Part shown: positions 1 through 11,959 of the stretch, piece after piece
Layout: each line of letters starts with the position of its first letter
Numbering within the stretch: position 1 is the stretch's first letter
NCBI GenBank assembly: GCA_963971305.1
Contig: OZ020306.1
Span: forward strand, 39,329,512-39,393,511
Direction: 5' to 3'
Length of the DNA stretch: 64,000 nucleotides
DNA from: Arcuatula senhousia
Taxonomy: Eukaryota; Mollusca; Bivalvia; Mytilida; Mytilidae
The notes under the pieces: generated by a model
Database searches by the model: none
What the model was told of the DNA's origin: nothing
Seen by the model: the letters and a program-made list of their open reading frames with translations, nothing else
Position numbers and translations under genes: made by a program

Positions 1-885
1 CATAAGATTACAAGTATCTCTGCACCATATTTCTCCCACCTCACTTGTTGACATTGTTTACCAAAGTTTATTTATTAATCCTTGCTGCTAAATATTACTT
101 AATTATCTATGGCCAGCCTTCTGATATCTCTATTCCACATAACAGAGCTATAAACTCCCTGCTCTGCTACCAACCCTCCATGTTTTATGAAAGATGATAA
201 ATTTGTTTGTATAACAAAGCTGTTATCTGCTTAAACAAGTCTGTAGTTAACCAGTTTCTATCTCTCATCACAAGTACTAATGATGCTCTGCCCATCAGGT
301 GATTCTTTGCATTAATCGGCATGCACAGAATCCAAGATCTGTTAATTTAGTTAGGTGTGGGTGGATAGGTGTAAAAAAAGTTCTGAAATGTAAAATTCTC
401 TTTCATGTTCAATGTTTTGGCATAGTTGATTCATTAAAGGATTAACACTTGTTTAACCCTGGGATGATAAAGGAATTAATGAAATGGCAGAGATTTGGAA
501 TAAATTGTACATGAGACAACATTATCAAACACTCTATAATAAATGTTGTTTTTCTTTGATATTTTCAGTTAACTCCATATTCCTCTTGATCAAATATACA
601 AGTTGAGGAAATCCAATATTTTGGGCAAACATTTTTCACTTTCACCTGTAGGTCTGTCTGCCTGCCTGTTAACAATTATTTGTGATCACTACAACCCAAA
701 ACAATTGACAGTACAGTTCTGAAATATTGTAAAGTTGCTATGCAGTATGTCAAGATGTGCTTTCCATATTAAAATTTCATTCATATCTGTGAAATGTTAT
801 TTGCCACAATCAGATTTTGAGAATTGGACTTGTGAATTCTATTGATACTACAGTACTGAAATTTGTACAAGTTGCTATGCAGCTA
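1..885. other. Non-coding AT-rich DNA, no gene seen
   Basis: No open frame or splice-flanked exon is convincing here. Around 710-880 there are two loosely similar stretches, each with 'CTGAAAT' followed by 'AAGTTGCTATGCAG' and then text about failing to match a mean. They look like an old dispersed repeat into which the small element at 886-1069 inserted. Confidence 0.5.
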
Positions 886-1069
886 GACTTGCTACAAGTC
901 CCTCTGTATTATTTGTTCTATCCTTAATTAACCTCTACCATTGTCTACTGATAACACATTTTTACTGCTGCAGACAGTAAATTAGTACCTATTAGAACAA
1001 TTATCTTTGATTGAGAAATAATAAAAAAAATATATATTTTTAAAAAAAGAAAGGGACTTGTAGCAAGTC
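886..1069. mobile_element. 184-bp MITE with 18-bp perfect TIRs and TA target duplication
   Basis: The ends are perfect inverted copies of GACTTGCTACAAGTCCCT (886-903 and its reverse complement at 1052-1069). A TA dinucleotide flanks each side (884-885, 1070-1071), and the host sequence '...CTATGCAGC' appears to continue across the insertion. The interior is A/T-rich and has no open frame. Length, TIR and TA duplication fit a miniature inverted-repeat element of the Tc1/mariner type; the superfamily is inferred from the TA only. The first 15 bases of the TIR are themselves a near palindrome. Confidence 0.8.
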
Positions 1070-1071
1070 TA

Positions 1072-3942
1072 CTATGCAGCGTGTCATGGGGCACATATTG
1101 AAATTTCATCAAAATCTGTGGAATTTTGGAAAAACCTAGATTTTTTGCTCACAGTTAAAGAAACATTTCTACATTGACCAGTACAGTTGTACCTTAGTTG
1201 TCAGAAAGATTAATGTTCATTTACATATTTTAGGAATGTCATATTGTGAGAAAATATTTTGTTTTTTCCAAAGTCTTCATTCTTGTGTTAAATTTATCTT
1301 TTCAAGATTATAATCAAGACTTTTGCCATATTTTTTCTCAGGAACAATTGAATGTGAAACCTGACCAAAATCTTTCATATTGTAGGTGTGTTGTTTCCTT
1401 TTGCTTTTAAATACTAGTGAACATTTCCAAAAAAATTCTTAGGATAACCAAGTTTGCAATATCAGTAGGAAACATTAAAAGAATCTAAAGAGCACAGGGG
1501 CATACAGATGTACTTGTGCATCAATATCTCAGAGTTCTCTTGTTCAGCAAGTTAAGATGACCAAGTTGGCAGTATTCATTTATCAGAGAAACATTTCAAA
1601 GGAATCAAACCAAGATATTTGTTGGAAGGCTTACAAATTACATCTCTTTATAGTTGATAGTGATTGACACTCATTGAGATTTTATATGCACATAACCATG
1701 CATGTATTTGAAGTTATCCATGTATAAATGTTCTATGTGCAGGCAGGAGCTTGGGTTGGTAGGAGATAACCTGAGTTCATTACAGTGGGTGGTTGAATCA
1801 TATTGTCTTACCACACATATTTACATGGGTTTTATGGCTAATTTACAATCTTGATAAACATTGAAGTTTGGAAGTTATGGAGTGACTTCTTCTGTTATAG
1901 ATTTGTTTTTTGTGCAATGTAGAAGCAGGGCCTTTATTTTTTATGGCATTTCTTATTACTTTACTTCTGAATTGCTCTATATTTTTGTCAGTTTCTCTGT
2001 ATTTCTGACAAGGTCTGTATGTCAGTTTGTGTACAAACTTAAGTAGAAAACATATTTGCATGTAACTATTGTTGGCCCTTCCTCAGATTTGCTTCTTCAT
2101 TCATATGAAGTGGACTTCTTACAATCTGTTCAAGACAATAAAGATCCTAGATTGGCTTTCTCTTTTAACCTCTGTAACTTTCTGTTATATTGATGATGTC
2201 CTTTCACAGAACAATTCTCGATTTGGTGACTTTCTACATCTCATATATCCTTAGGAACTTGAAATTAAAGACACGAGAGATTCGAGGAAGTCGGATTCAT
2301 GTTTGGATCTTCATCTCGAAATTGACTCTCATGGAAAACTTTCAACAAAAGTCTATGACAAACATGATGACTTCAACTTTCCAATTGTCAACTTTCCTTC
2401 TTGTGTAGCAACATTTTGTACACTCCAGCTTATGAAGTTTGTGTATCACAACTGATTTGTTACTCCAGAACTTGCTGTAATTATATGTATTTCCTTGGCA
2501 GGGGGTCAGGTGTGCTAATTAGCAGGCAGAAACCACTTACTCTTCCGGAGCACCTGAGTTCACTCTCATTACAACAAGAGTTCGCGTTGTTAATTGATAT
2601 TCAGTAGTTTTTGTGTTAAAGTGTTTTATATGTTGTCTGTTTTTTTCGTCCTGTCCTTGTTTGTGTTTACTGGTTTTGTCTCTGCCCTTTTCAGATGCCC
2701 CATTGGGACCTCTGCTTCTTTCAGATTCTTCCGTAACCTCAGTATTCTGACCAAAGTCAGACGTCCCCTTTTCACTTACCACTCAGTTTCCACTGAAAAA
2801 ATATAACTGACTGCCTTTTTAAACCCATGTGCACTAAATCAAGCTTTCAACCCCAACAACGAATCAGCCAAACGTTTCTTACGTCATTTTTGTGACAAAT
2901 TTTGGGTCACATTCCTGTTGACAACTATAAAGATTTATTCAGTTGCTTATTTTTCAAGGCTTTCATGATCTTTGGTAAAAAAATTGAAATTTGCATATAT
3001 ATTAGATTATTTGTTTGCATTTCAGTGGCTTCTTAATATTACGTCAATTCGTGCCACCAAGGGTCAATGGAGAGGGAGAAAACCAGCAGTTTGATTTTTT
3101 TCTAAAGAAAAATACGGGTCGTTTTCTTCGTTGTTATTTCAAAACAAACCATAAAACTCCCATCACAATATTTTTCTGTATCATAAAACTTGTTATATAA
3201 TTGTCTACAAAATAAAACTTTACTATACTTAGATGAAATTGCTAAATTGTTCCCAATTATGGTAAATGAATTGAAAAATTCCAATTGACGAGTTTAAAAA
3301 CATACTCAGCCAAGCTGAAAAACAGAGGATTGATTTTCTTCTGCAAAATAACAAATTAATAAAGATATTGTCTTGACCTGGTGGAGATAAAACCAGGGAG
3401 TTGTAATTGACCCCTTGCTTTTCTACAAAATCAATCGGAGATAAACTTTGTCTTTAGGTTTATTGTTTTTGGATAACTACTGATAATTGGTTATTGAAGT
3501 AATTAAATAATGGGGGTCTAGGTGATTGGAACATTATTTAAGATAAAAAAAGGTTGTTTATGATGTTTACTTTTTGAGGCATATTGACCAATTTCTTGTT
3601 TGAAAGTAAGCTACATGTAGCAAGGAGCGTTGGTTTCGTTGTTTCAAGTTCAAGGCTATTAGTTGCTTACATCACAAATTTTAAGATTATGTCTATTTAT
3701 GCTAAATCAGGTAGATTTGTTCTTTCATCTCAATGTTTTCTCTTTATTCTTAAAGACTGGGTTCAAGACCCTCTGATTTTCCAATGTTATTGTCAGATAA
3801 GAGAAAAAATGAGATGAGTGATTGCACAAATTTAGGTTAATACATGGTCATGTGCTTGGAAAGTAGTTTAATGCCCAATATGGATGAACAGTTTCTTTTA
3901 TGCATAAAAGGTGTTTCTTGAACCATTTTACAGGTACTTTAA
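1072..3942. other. Non-coding AT-rich DNA with a decayed dispersed repeat
   Basis: Only short open frames occur, with the F/L/I/K/N-rich composition expected from AT-rich non-coding DNA. None is bounded by a convincing start and donor, or by an acceptor and donor. The one recognisable item is the repeat remnant listed separately at 2535-2710. Confidence 0.5.
2535..2710 (+). repeat. Decayed dispersed repeat, 'GAGCACCTG..GTTCA' family, copy 1
   Basis: The stretch reads 'GGAGCACCTGAGTTCACTC', then 'GTTCGCGTTG', then a T/G-rich tail ending 'TGGTTTTGTCTCTGCCCTTTT'. A second diverged copy with the same order of landmarks lies at about 48,920-49,260. This layout is familiar to me as a high-copy bivalve repeat, probably a retroelement tail, but that is from memory and was not checked by search. 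Confidence 0.45.
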
Positions 3943-4489
3943 TTAAAGTGTAAGTTCGCGATTTTTTCAAAATTTGTACATTTAAAGACTATCATATAAA
4001 AATAACTTTGGTGAAATTCCTAGTGCTCAAATATGCATAGTTAGGATAAAATTGGCTTTTGAAAGTAAAAAAATTCTATCCATGGAGGGTCACGTGATTT
4101 GTACTAGATGGCGCTGCTCAAAGCCTGAATGTTGCATCCTATACCCATGTGGTATTTACCGATGTGTACCATAACGGACAATTTGAAATAATTATAATTA
4201 AGTCGGGAATGATAAAATAAAAGTCAGTCTAATGATTGATTGTGAGACGTTTAAAAATGGTACCAATCGTTAAGTTCAGATTTAATTCGTAGAAAAATAT
4301 AGAATTTTTAAATATTTTTTTTGATACGCCGTACAGACATTTTCGGAAAATATATATTTCAATTTCCAGTATGTAGAATTGCCCTATACTATTTCTTTTA
4401 TACATTCTGTTTAAAATTCACGGTTCCCTGACACCCTACTGGGATTACGTTGCATGATTCGTTTGAAGTGATATTATGATAATTAGTCA

Positions 4490-4690
4490 TTCCGTGCAAA
4501 CCATCGCACCACCATGACCACAGGGGCTTACTTATCGTTTTCTGTGTATAAGACTTTATTCCCTTCTACAAACCACTGGCACAACAGGGGTTCACCTGCC
4601 GTTTCCTGTTTCCTGTGTATGTTTGGTATCCCCGTGCAAACTATCGGCACCACAAGGGTTTAATATTGTTTCCTGTGTATTAGAAGTTGA
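4490..4690 (+). repeat. Three degenerate ~65-bp direct repeats inside the TTAA element
   Basis: Three successive units share 'CAAACCATCGGCACCACAAGGG-like' text in different states of decay, each followed by 'GTTTCCTGTGTAT' or a variant (near 4497, 4568 and 4635). They appear to be internal to the 3947-5797 element. No coding capacity is visible. Confidence 0.6.
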
Positions 4691-5586
4691 CATTTACCTG
4701 GTTGTAATGGGTTCTAGAACACTTTCTTTTAACGAAAATCAACCCCTTTGGTCCGCCAGTGTCGTTTGAACACTGAAGTGCGAAAATGTTAATAAAATAC
4801 CCTTTCTAATTAAAAACATATAAAAACAATAAACTGTAGGAATCTTTTTTTTTGTCTTGCAAATAATTATGTAGTTAATTAATTGTTTTTCCAACACTTC
4901 AAAAGCGAAAAAAATGGGAACTAAAACTCTTTAAACACATTTTTAATTTGGGTACTAGTATTACACAAACCATGCACGATGTAGCACCACGCTTTGGCTG
5001 ATTGATAATTGTAAGAGAAAGGTAGTCAATGGAGTGGACAGGTGATATTGACACCTGCTGATTGATTATACCGTATACTGATTAAGAAATTATTAAAAGA
5101 TGTGCCGGTCGAAATTCTTAAAATCGAGCTGTGGTGGGTGTGTCTTAAGCGGGTTGAGTGCTGCAAGGAAGTCTTTGATTGGAGGAGCACCTTAATTGAT
5201 CTATGATATCTGTCAATTATACCTGTAATTAACCAACGGGGCGTGGCAGATCGTCCATGGTTAATGATTGTAAAGGTTAATGATTTTAATTGACACCTGT
5301 GTATTCACGAAGAACTGAATTTATTGTCTTAAATATTTGAAAAAGGATTGAAAACTAGGGCTACCGTGTCAATAAATATTTCAGATTATTTACTATTTGG
5401 AACTATAATTAATTATTCTATAACGATTTAGGATTTAAGAAAACTATTATCTAGCTATTTCGATTAAAAAAAAACGCGGGATTAAAAAAAATATCAATGC
5501 CAAATTATTCATATTTCAAATCATTATTATGATAGACAACATTGGTCTTATGTTACAAATATCGTCATTTGGTTAATGTATTAATC

Positions 5587-5614
5587 ATTGGAGATGTGAC
5601 GTCACATCTCCAAT
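5587..5614. repeat. 28-bp perfect palindrome centred on a CRE octamer
   Basis: The half-site ATTGGAGATGTGAC is followed directly by its exact reverse complement, with no spacer. The centre is TGACGTCA (5597-5604), the consensus CREB/ATF site. It sits about 180 bp inside the right end of the TTAA element, so it may be a structural or transposase-binding feature of that element instead of a host enhancer. The palindrome is directly visible; any binding role is inference. Confidence 0.75.
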
Positions 5615-5801
5615 TGAGCTATCCCATAATTCATTATTGTTCATAGCATGGACGCGCCCATATGGTCTTGTGTATTGGAATAAAATTACGAATATCTTTC
5701 TTAGTATATCGTTTTCAATGCCCAAACCCGGCGTGATGCTTACTCTCATTATAATAAATCAAATAAACTAATAACTCAAAAATCGCGAACTTACACTTTA
5801 A

Positions 5802-8800
5802 CTTTAAATTGATATAAGAGGATCCTTAGTGCACTAAATATGCAAACAGGTTTATTTTTATTGAATTCTAATTGTCACTTTGATCATTGATAGAAAATGC
5901 TGTGTCATGTTGTCAGTCTCCTTTATTCAGTCCAATAGCAAAGTTATTTTTATTGGACATGGTTGGCAGTTCACTTTACAACATTCATTTTTTAAGACTA
6001 GATATGTCACTTTTTTATGATAATATACATTGATTGGGAAAAAGGATTTTGATATGCACATAGATCTAGATGCAAGAATTCTTTTAGAGACTACCAGTAA
6101 ATGCAAGTTGTGAAAAAAAGGTTGAATATTCTTGTTTTCAAATGTTCAATACAATATGCATTAAAAAGGAAATTCACAATTATTGTAACTGTTGCATTGT
6201 TTAAGACCTCTGGCATGTTTAATGATTAAAAATTAAACATTTTTACGTACATCTGAAGCTGTCCTAACCCCAGCAGCCAGGTAAATAAAACAGACTATTG
6301 ACCTGCTTCCAGGGCTGTTAAAACTAACAATGATAACTCTGGAAGTTTATAATGTATTTTAATGCATGGTAATGGAAGCACGCTTCCCCCTTTCAGTCTG
6401 GTGTATGTCATTGTATATAGTTGCCTCACACAGATGTAACTCATAACTTTGTCAAGTTTCCCCATATTCCAGATGGTCGGCCATAACTACTGGTATAAAA
6501 TGATGATATATAATGTTGATAAGTAATTGTACAGGATTTCTCGCCTTTCAGATTATCCATGTGTACCCTGTTAATGTTCAAAGTAGTTAGACATCTTCAT
6601 TTTCAATAGATTTTTTTAATGAATAAATTTTGGTGCCATTACCAGTGTTTCTAGTTAACTGAATTTTATTGTTAATTCGCTTAGCAAGCATAATACAGTA
6701 GTACATGTTCTGTTACGTCGAAATCAGGTCTTGTATAGTTTTAGGTCTTAGCTCTGTATATTATAGTGAAATAGTTTGTATATCATGTTGAGTATTTTTT
6801 TCTTATTTTGAAAGAAAGCTAAAAAATAACATGAACTCAAAGGCTATTTGACCAGAAAACCCAAAATACTATTAATAATAAATACATCTTAATGTGATGA
6901 AAAATCTCCCTCCCAATGTTAACAAATGCAATAATGACACCAATGCTTCCATTCTAAACCTTAATGATTTAGAACCATTATAAAGATTAGTTAAATCTGT
7001 CAACAGATTAATTATCCACTCAAATCCATCATACCAAATAATGTGCTCATTTCAACTCATTAAAAGGTGCAAAAATATCTTAATCTTTTGATATGATTAA
7101 AGAATTATCTATTAATTAATTCTTGTAAAGAGGAATATGCAGAAAATTAGAAAGGAAGTGACAGGCTGAAGGCTATATTTTGTCAATCAATTTCATTAAT
7201 ATTTGCATATGAACTAAATAATTTTCCACCATAAAAAGGCATTCACCTCCTTAGATGCTCTTCTCCTTAAGGCTTATCTTTTCTTTGAAAAACTTTTTAT
7301 AAACCTTGAACCCACTATGAGCTAGATTTATGCCATGCTTACCGCTTTCTTTGAAATACTAGTCATATCTGGTTCTCTTACTTTGTTAGCTGATCTATAA
7401 TGGATTCAGAGAATTCTAGATAAGTTAATATCAACATTTACCCAAACTTAAGGTCAATATGTGAAACCTTACAATTGACGTGACAAAGTGGACTATTTTG
7501 GGTATTAGTTCTGAGAAAAGTATGACCATACCAAGAATATATGATGCAAACTTTTACCAAAGTTGTTATGGCCCACTATGAAAAGTAAGATATAAATCGG
7601 TAGTTTTCTGTCTGTCCCTTTCACCAATGTTGTTATGGCCCACTATCAAAAGTAGGATATATATTGGTAGTTTACCTTCTGTCCATCCGTCCATCCTTTC
7701 TTCATAGATTCATCCGACCTCAAGTATATCTAAAAGTTTATATTGATTCCTCATTTTTCTATATGCAGCATAAATTGTGCCACTCTGCAGTTGTGTGGCA
7801 GGTAGTCTGTAATTGTCTTAGGTTTGCAAAAGTCCTTGGTTGCTTGGTAATTTGAAAATGTCTTGTGGAAAGAGCTATCTTCATAATTTTGCTTCCTTCA
7901 TTCTGTGCATAATACTGTTAGTTCTTTATCAACTCAATATTTGGATGAAATAATGTTTCTTCAGTTTTTCAAAATGAATGAATACCGTTTAGGGTTAATG
8001 TGTACAAAAACCATAAAAAATCAAGTTTATATGGTTTAGAACTACAAATTTACAATGGTGTACTTGGTACAAGATGACTAAAGGTGTATAGTAAGGTACT
8101 ACCAGTAGCCAATGTACTTTGTGAGTTGGTTCATATAAATACATGGTCATAACTTTGTCAAAATTATTGTTTCATGTTCAAAGTTGTCTTTTATTAGTGG
8201 AAGTTGAGCTATTTGATTATGTGTTTTGTAAAAAGTAATATGAAACATTTGAAGAACAATGGTGCATTTCCATAGGATTTTTAATTTTTCACACAATTGT
8301 TTTACTTCCTCTGTGTCATTAAATTATTTTGGAGACTAAACTATCAAACTGTGAATTGTAATTTCTTTTGCACAATGCATAATTTTGGCACTGAACTTTT
8401 CAACCTCTTTGCATGTCATCCCTTTTCCACACTTGCAGGGACCAAACTGTGGAAAAAACCTTCCCAGGATTAAACAATTTTTCAGCAATTACAGCAAAAT
8501 TAGGAACTTACGACCAATTTATATTGAATTAAAAAATCAGTAGAAAATAATTTACAGCTGCTTGACAAGTCTTGTTAGTGTCATCGGGTCGTTGACAAAT
8601 TGTCCAAAGTTTGAAATTTATTCATTTGCCTTGAGGTTCGTAAAAATGAATTAAATAAAATTACGGAAAGATAGCCCCAAAGGTCCAAAAGTTAAAACGC
8701 CTGTCATTCGACTTTAAAAAATCTTTCAATATTTATGTATTTAATCTCAATTGATATTGATTTCGGATGTAAAAGTTTGGCAATATTATTTTTTTAATCT

Positions 8801-9169
8801 GATCCTGAAAAGTTTGGCTAATGGATAAACTGAGGTAAATATTAATACCTTTGCTTAGATTCAGGTATTAAAACGTTAGGCATTAATGTCAGGCTTTAAT
8901 GGATGTCAAGTGGATTTTTTTAATTTATTTTTTAAGAGGGATAAAATACTGCCATGTATTGATATGTAATGTATATTTGATATCAAAATTTATTGCTCTA
9001 TAAATTTTATAAATAAATTGATCCTAATATTGAAAAACTGTGAAAAACCTCAAGTCATGAAATTTTAAATTGCAGGAAGTTTTGATTTAAAACCTGATTT
9101 GCAAAATTAGGAATATTAGAAAGTGAGTTCTTTATTGGATATGCCATTTATTTCTAATGTTCAGTTTGA
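5802..9169. other. Non-coding DNA, no gene seen
   Basis: The stretch is AT-rich and has only short frames of low-complexity composition. The sole organised item is a two-copy tandem repeat at 7551-7685. I found no exon with matched splice sites on either strand. Confidence 0.5.
7551..7685 (+). repeat. Two-copy tandem repeat, ~68-bp unit
   Basis: The units 7551-7617 and 7618-7685 share 'TTGTTATGGCCCACTAT', an 'AAAAGTA(A/G)GATATA' block and a 'GGTAGTTT..CTGTC' end. The second runs into a C/T-rich 'GTCCATCCGTCCATCC' tract like those that open several mobile elements here. Confidence 0.65.
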
Positions 9170-9310
9170 CCTCTATGTCCCATCGGGGGCATATAGTGTT
9201 CAGGTCCATTAGTTTGTCCGTCTGTTTGTTTGTTTGTTTGTTCATACGTCCAAAATGTTGAGAGATGGGGCATTATGTCTGTTGACTATTTTAAAAGTGT
9301 GTTTTATTGA
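9170..9310 (+). repeat. Dispersed repeat fragment with TTTG run, copy 1
   Basis: The text 'GGTCCAT...GTCTGTTTGTTTG', then 'GAGATGGGGCATTATGTCT', recurs with the same order and similar spacing at 52,845-52,915. The two copies are clearly related. The family's mechanism of spread cannot be read from these fragments. Confidence 0.55.
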
Positions 9311-11808
9311 AATTTGTTTTTCATCTTGTATGCAGTTACCTATTAATGATGAAAAAAAAAAATTAGCTCTATTAGAATACACAAATTTCTATGCCCTCAT
9401 GTGTAGCATATGTAGTAAAATAACACAAAAACTTCTTTAATTATATCTTAATTGGTATGGAATATTTCAATATTGATAACTTTTCATCCACCTGGCACAG
9501 TTTTTGTCTTATCTCTCTCTTGATGTCATTTTTATGTACTTTTCTTAAAAAAAACCCTCTAACCCCTTCATTAGTATTTTAGATAAATAAATCGAACATG
9601 ATTAATGTACAAATTGATGGACAAAGCTTCTTTTCAGGACAATATAAAGCAGAACAGCTTTCTTAATGATTGTTGACACTTATGATTTACTCTCTATAAG
9701 CCAAAGGGAGATAATCCCTACATAAGTGTTATGATTGAATTGAGTCATTTAATAATAACACCATTTTCATGCAAAGGGGATTAACTATCACTTAAGGTCA
9801 CTGATTGACAATAGTAAAAGTAGTAAGAAGCTTTGTAATAAAAACACAAGATTTTACATATATATATTGGGCCATTAATTCTTTTATGGAAAGACAATAT
9901 ATGATTTAATCATCCATAACTTTATATACTGTACATGTGTTCCTGAGAATGTTACCAGATTTATTTTGTAAGTCTTTTTTTTTTTTAACAATTTGTATTA
10001 TTTTAATAATTAACAACTTTTGGAAACTACAACTTAATGATCAATAGCACCTTATTTGCATATTTGTTATGTTTTAGACGTATATTCATGCATTTGATAG
10101 TTTTTGACCTATTTTCAAAAGATTCATCGGCAGTGATTTATAAAAAAAACTCTATGTATCTTGAAAGATTGATGCAATAGTAATTTTAAAAGAGTTAAGG
10201 TCAAATTTGAAAGGTTTAAATATCAAATAAATGTGCATTTATTAAAAAAAAAACTACCAGTTGCTATTAATGCTTAATGTTATGTCTTACAGTTATGAAT
10301 ATTTTATTATTTATGTTTCATAATTGAAACTATCACTTTTAATGCACACTTAAATAGAAGGTAACATAAGTTCAATATAGATTTTGCTCTAGTTTTAAGT
10401 CAGATCTGCCTTAAACTTCATAAATCTTCAGTTATGAAAGACTTAATTCTCTTTTGAGAAAACTCTCTTGAAAGCATAAATGTTTTGCATCTTTAATGAA
10501 TTCTTCCATAGCTTAAGTTCAGCTCTTTAAATATCAAAAACTCTTAGAAATGGCAACGTCAATCCAAACTCACTGAAGACTATGATAACCATTGATACGT
10601 TGACCTTAGATTGCCCTTCAGGAACATCTAATACAAGTTTTTCTGTTTTTTTATACATCACTAATGGATTAAAGACAGATATATTTTTTGCTCTGATGTA
10701 AGATTTGTAACAAATCAACAGCTGTCTACTTTTAATAACGAGGTTCCAGTCTTATAATCATATCTTTTGATTCCATTAAACTAAAGTTCTTACAAGACTT
10801 TGAAATCAAGGTGAAACAAAATCTTTTTACGATATATATATTTTACATGTTCAAAAGTTTGCTGGTTCTTTTCCTATAATGACCTAAAAGTTCCATTAAT
10901 TTTGAGATTAAAAACAAATACTGTCATAATTAAGCTTTTGTTGCCAATTGAGGGAATTTAATGCAATAATTTAGTTTTTGCAATATAGAAATGAAGCAAA
11001 GGGAAACCTTTTGTGAACTTGCTCACAGTATTGTAACCTTGTTACTTGAGGTTTGAGTTGATATTCAATTCAAGTATTTGAGTATTCAATTCAATTGAAA
11101 TTTTATGACAAGGTTTTGAGCTTTTAATTTCGACTGCTTTGTAACAGCTACAAGTTTTTTTCTTTTGTACTAAGTAGTGGCTTATCTAAAAAGGAAATTT
11201 TGACCACATGCATGTGCATCATGAGCATTGTTTATAATTTTTTAATCCCCTTCATTTGGTGGTTGAAAATTTCCAACTTTTGTTTTCTTCCAAGAACTGT
11301 TAATTCTAAGTCTTAAACTTAGGATGTTGTAAGCAAGTAAGATGTCGTAAGCAACTTATTATTCCAGATAAGGGGTATTGTTAGCCTTTATTGACTTTTC
11401 CATAGTAAATGATCTTTAACTATATTTAAATTTAAATAATGGGATGAAAACGAAGAGCTCTTTGTAAACAGATAAAAACTGATGATTGAATAACAAGTTT
11501 ACTGGTAACTTGACCTTGAAGTTTGTTTGTCCCTCAAAACTTTTTGTCACGCTTATAAATCAAAATCAGGGTGATCCAAACACTTAATCTTATGTACAAT
11601 TCATGTCACAAAATAAGATACAAAAATACCCGGGATATCCGCTTTAATTTTATCTCGCTCTCGTCACGATTTAATTTTTATAATAAACATTTACAAGTAC
11701 CCCTTATAATAATTAGTCAACAAAACTTTAAGAAAAATAAGCTACTGCTTTAATTCTCGGAAAAGGGTGCTTAGAATTAGGGTATCCAAACTCTAGGACC
11801 CTATAAAT
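9311..11808. other. Non-coding AT-rich DNA, nothing recognised
   Basis: There are long A/T runs and scattered stops in all frames. No repeat unit, exon or RNA gene could be supported. Confidence 0.45.
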
Positions 11809-11959
11809 ATGAGTCCTAATTATTCCAAAGTTTCAAAATCCAAAATGCTTTCCACAGAGTTTGGTGTCTTTTCTGAACATAGATCAATGTTAAGTTTATT
11901 GAATACTGAGGAAATTGTTTTTGATATCAAAGCCCTTATGGAGCTAGACAAAATAAAAG
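11809..11959 (+). CDS. Possible unassigned exon (candidate alternative first exon)
   Basis: An ATG at 11809 opens 50 codons plus one base, ending at AAAG|GTAGGA. The predicted peptide has a balanced composition (for example LSLLNTEEIVFDIKALMELD) unlike the F/L/N/K-rich frames around it. A CTATAAAT string sits directly before the ATG. The donor leaves phase 1, which matches the acceptor of the ETS exon at 24681, so it could be an alternative 5' exon of that gene; a phase match alone has a one-in-three chance. I do not recognise the peptide. It may also be an exon of an unrelated gene, or chance. Confidence 0.2.

Larger units (their letters stand above)
3947..5797. mobile_element. 1851-bp non-autonomous element with TTAA duplication and 20-bp TIRs
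   Basis: The left end reads AGTGTAAGTTCGCGATTTTT (3947-3966), and the right end is its perfect reverse complement (5778-5797). TTAA flanks both sides (3943-3946 and 5798-5801). TTAA duplication is the hallmark of piggyBac-superfamily insertion. No open frame of useful length occurs inside, so it is non-autonomous. It contains three degenerate direct repeats (4490-4690) and a 28-bp perfect palindrome (5587-5614). Its TIR differs from that of the two TTAA elements at 57.0-61.3 kb, so it is a separate family. Confidence 0.85.
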
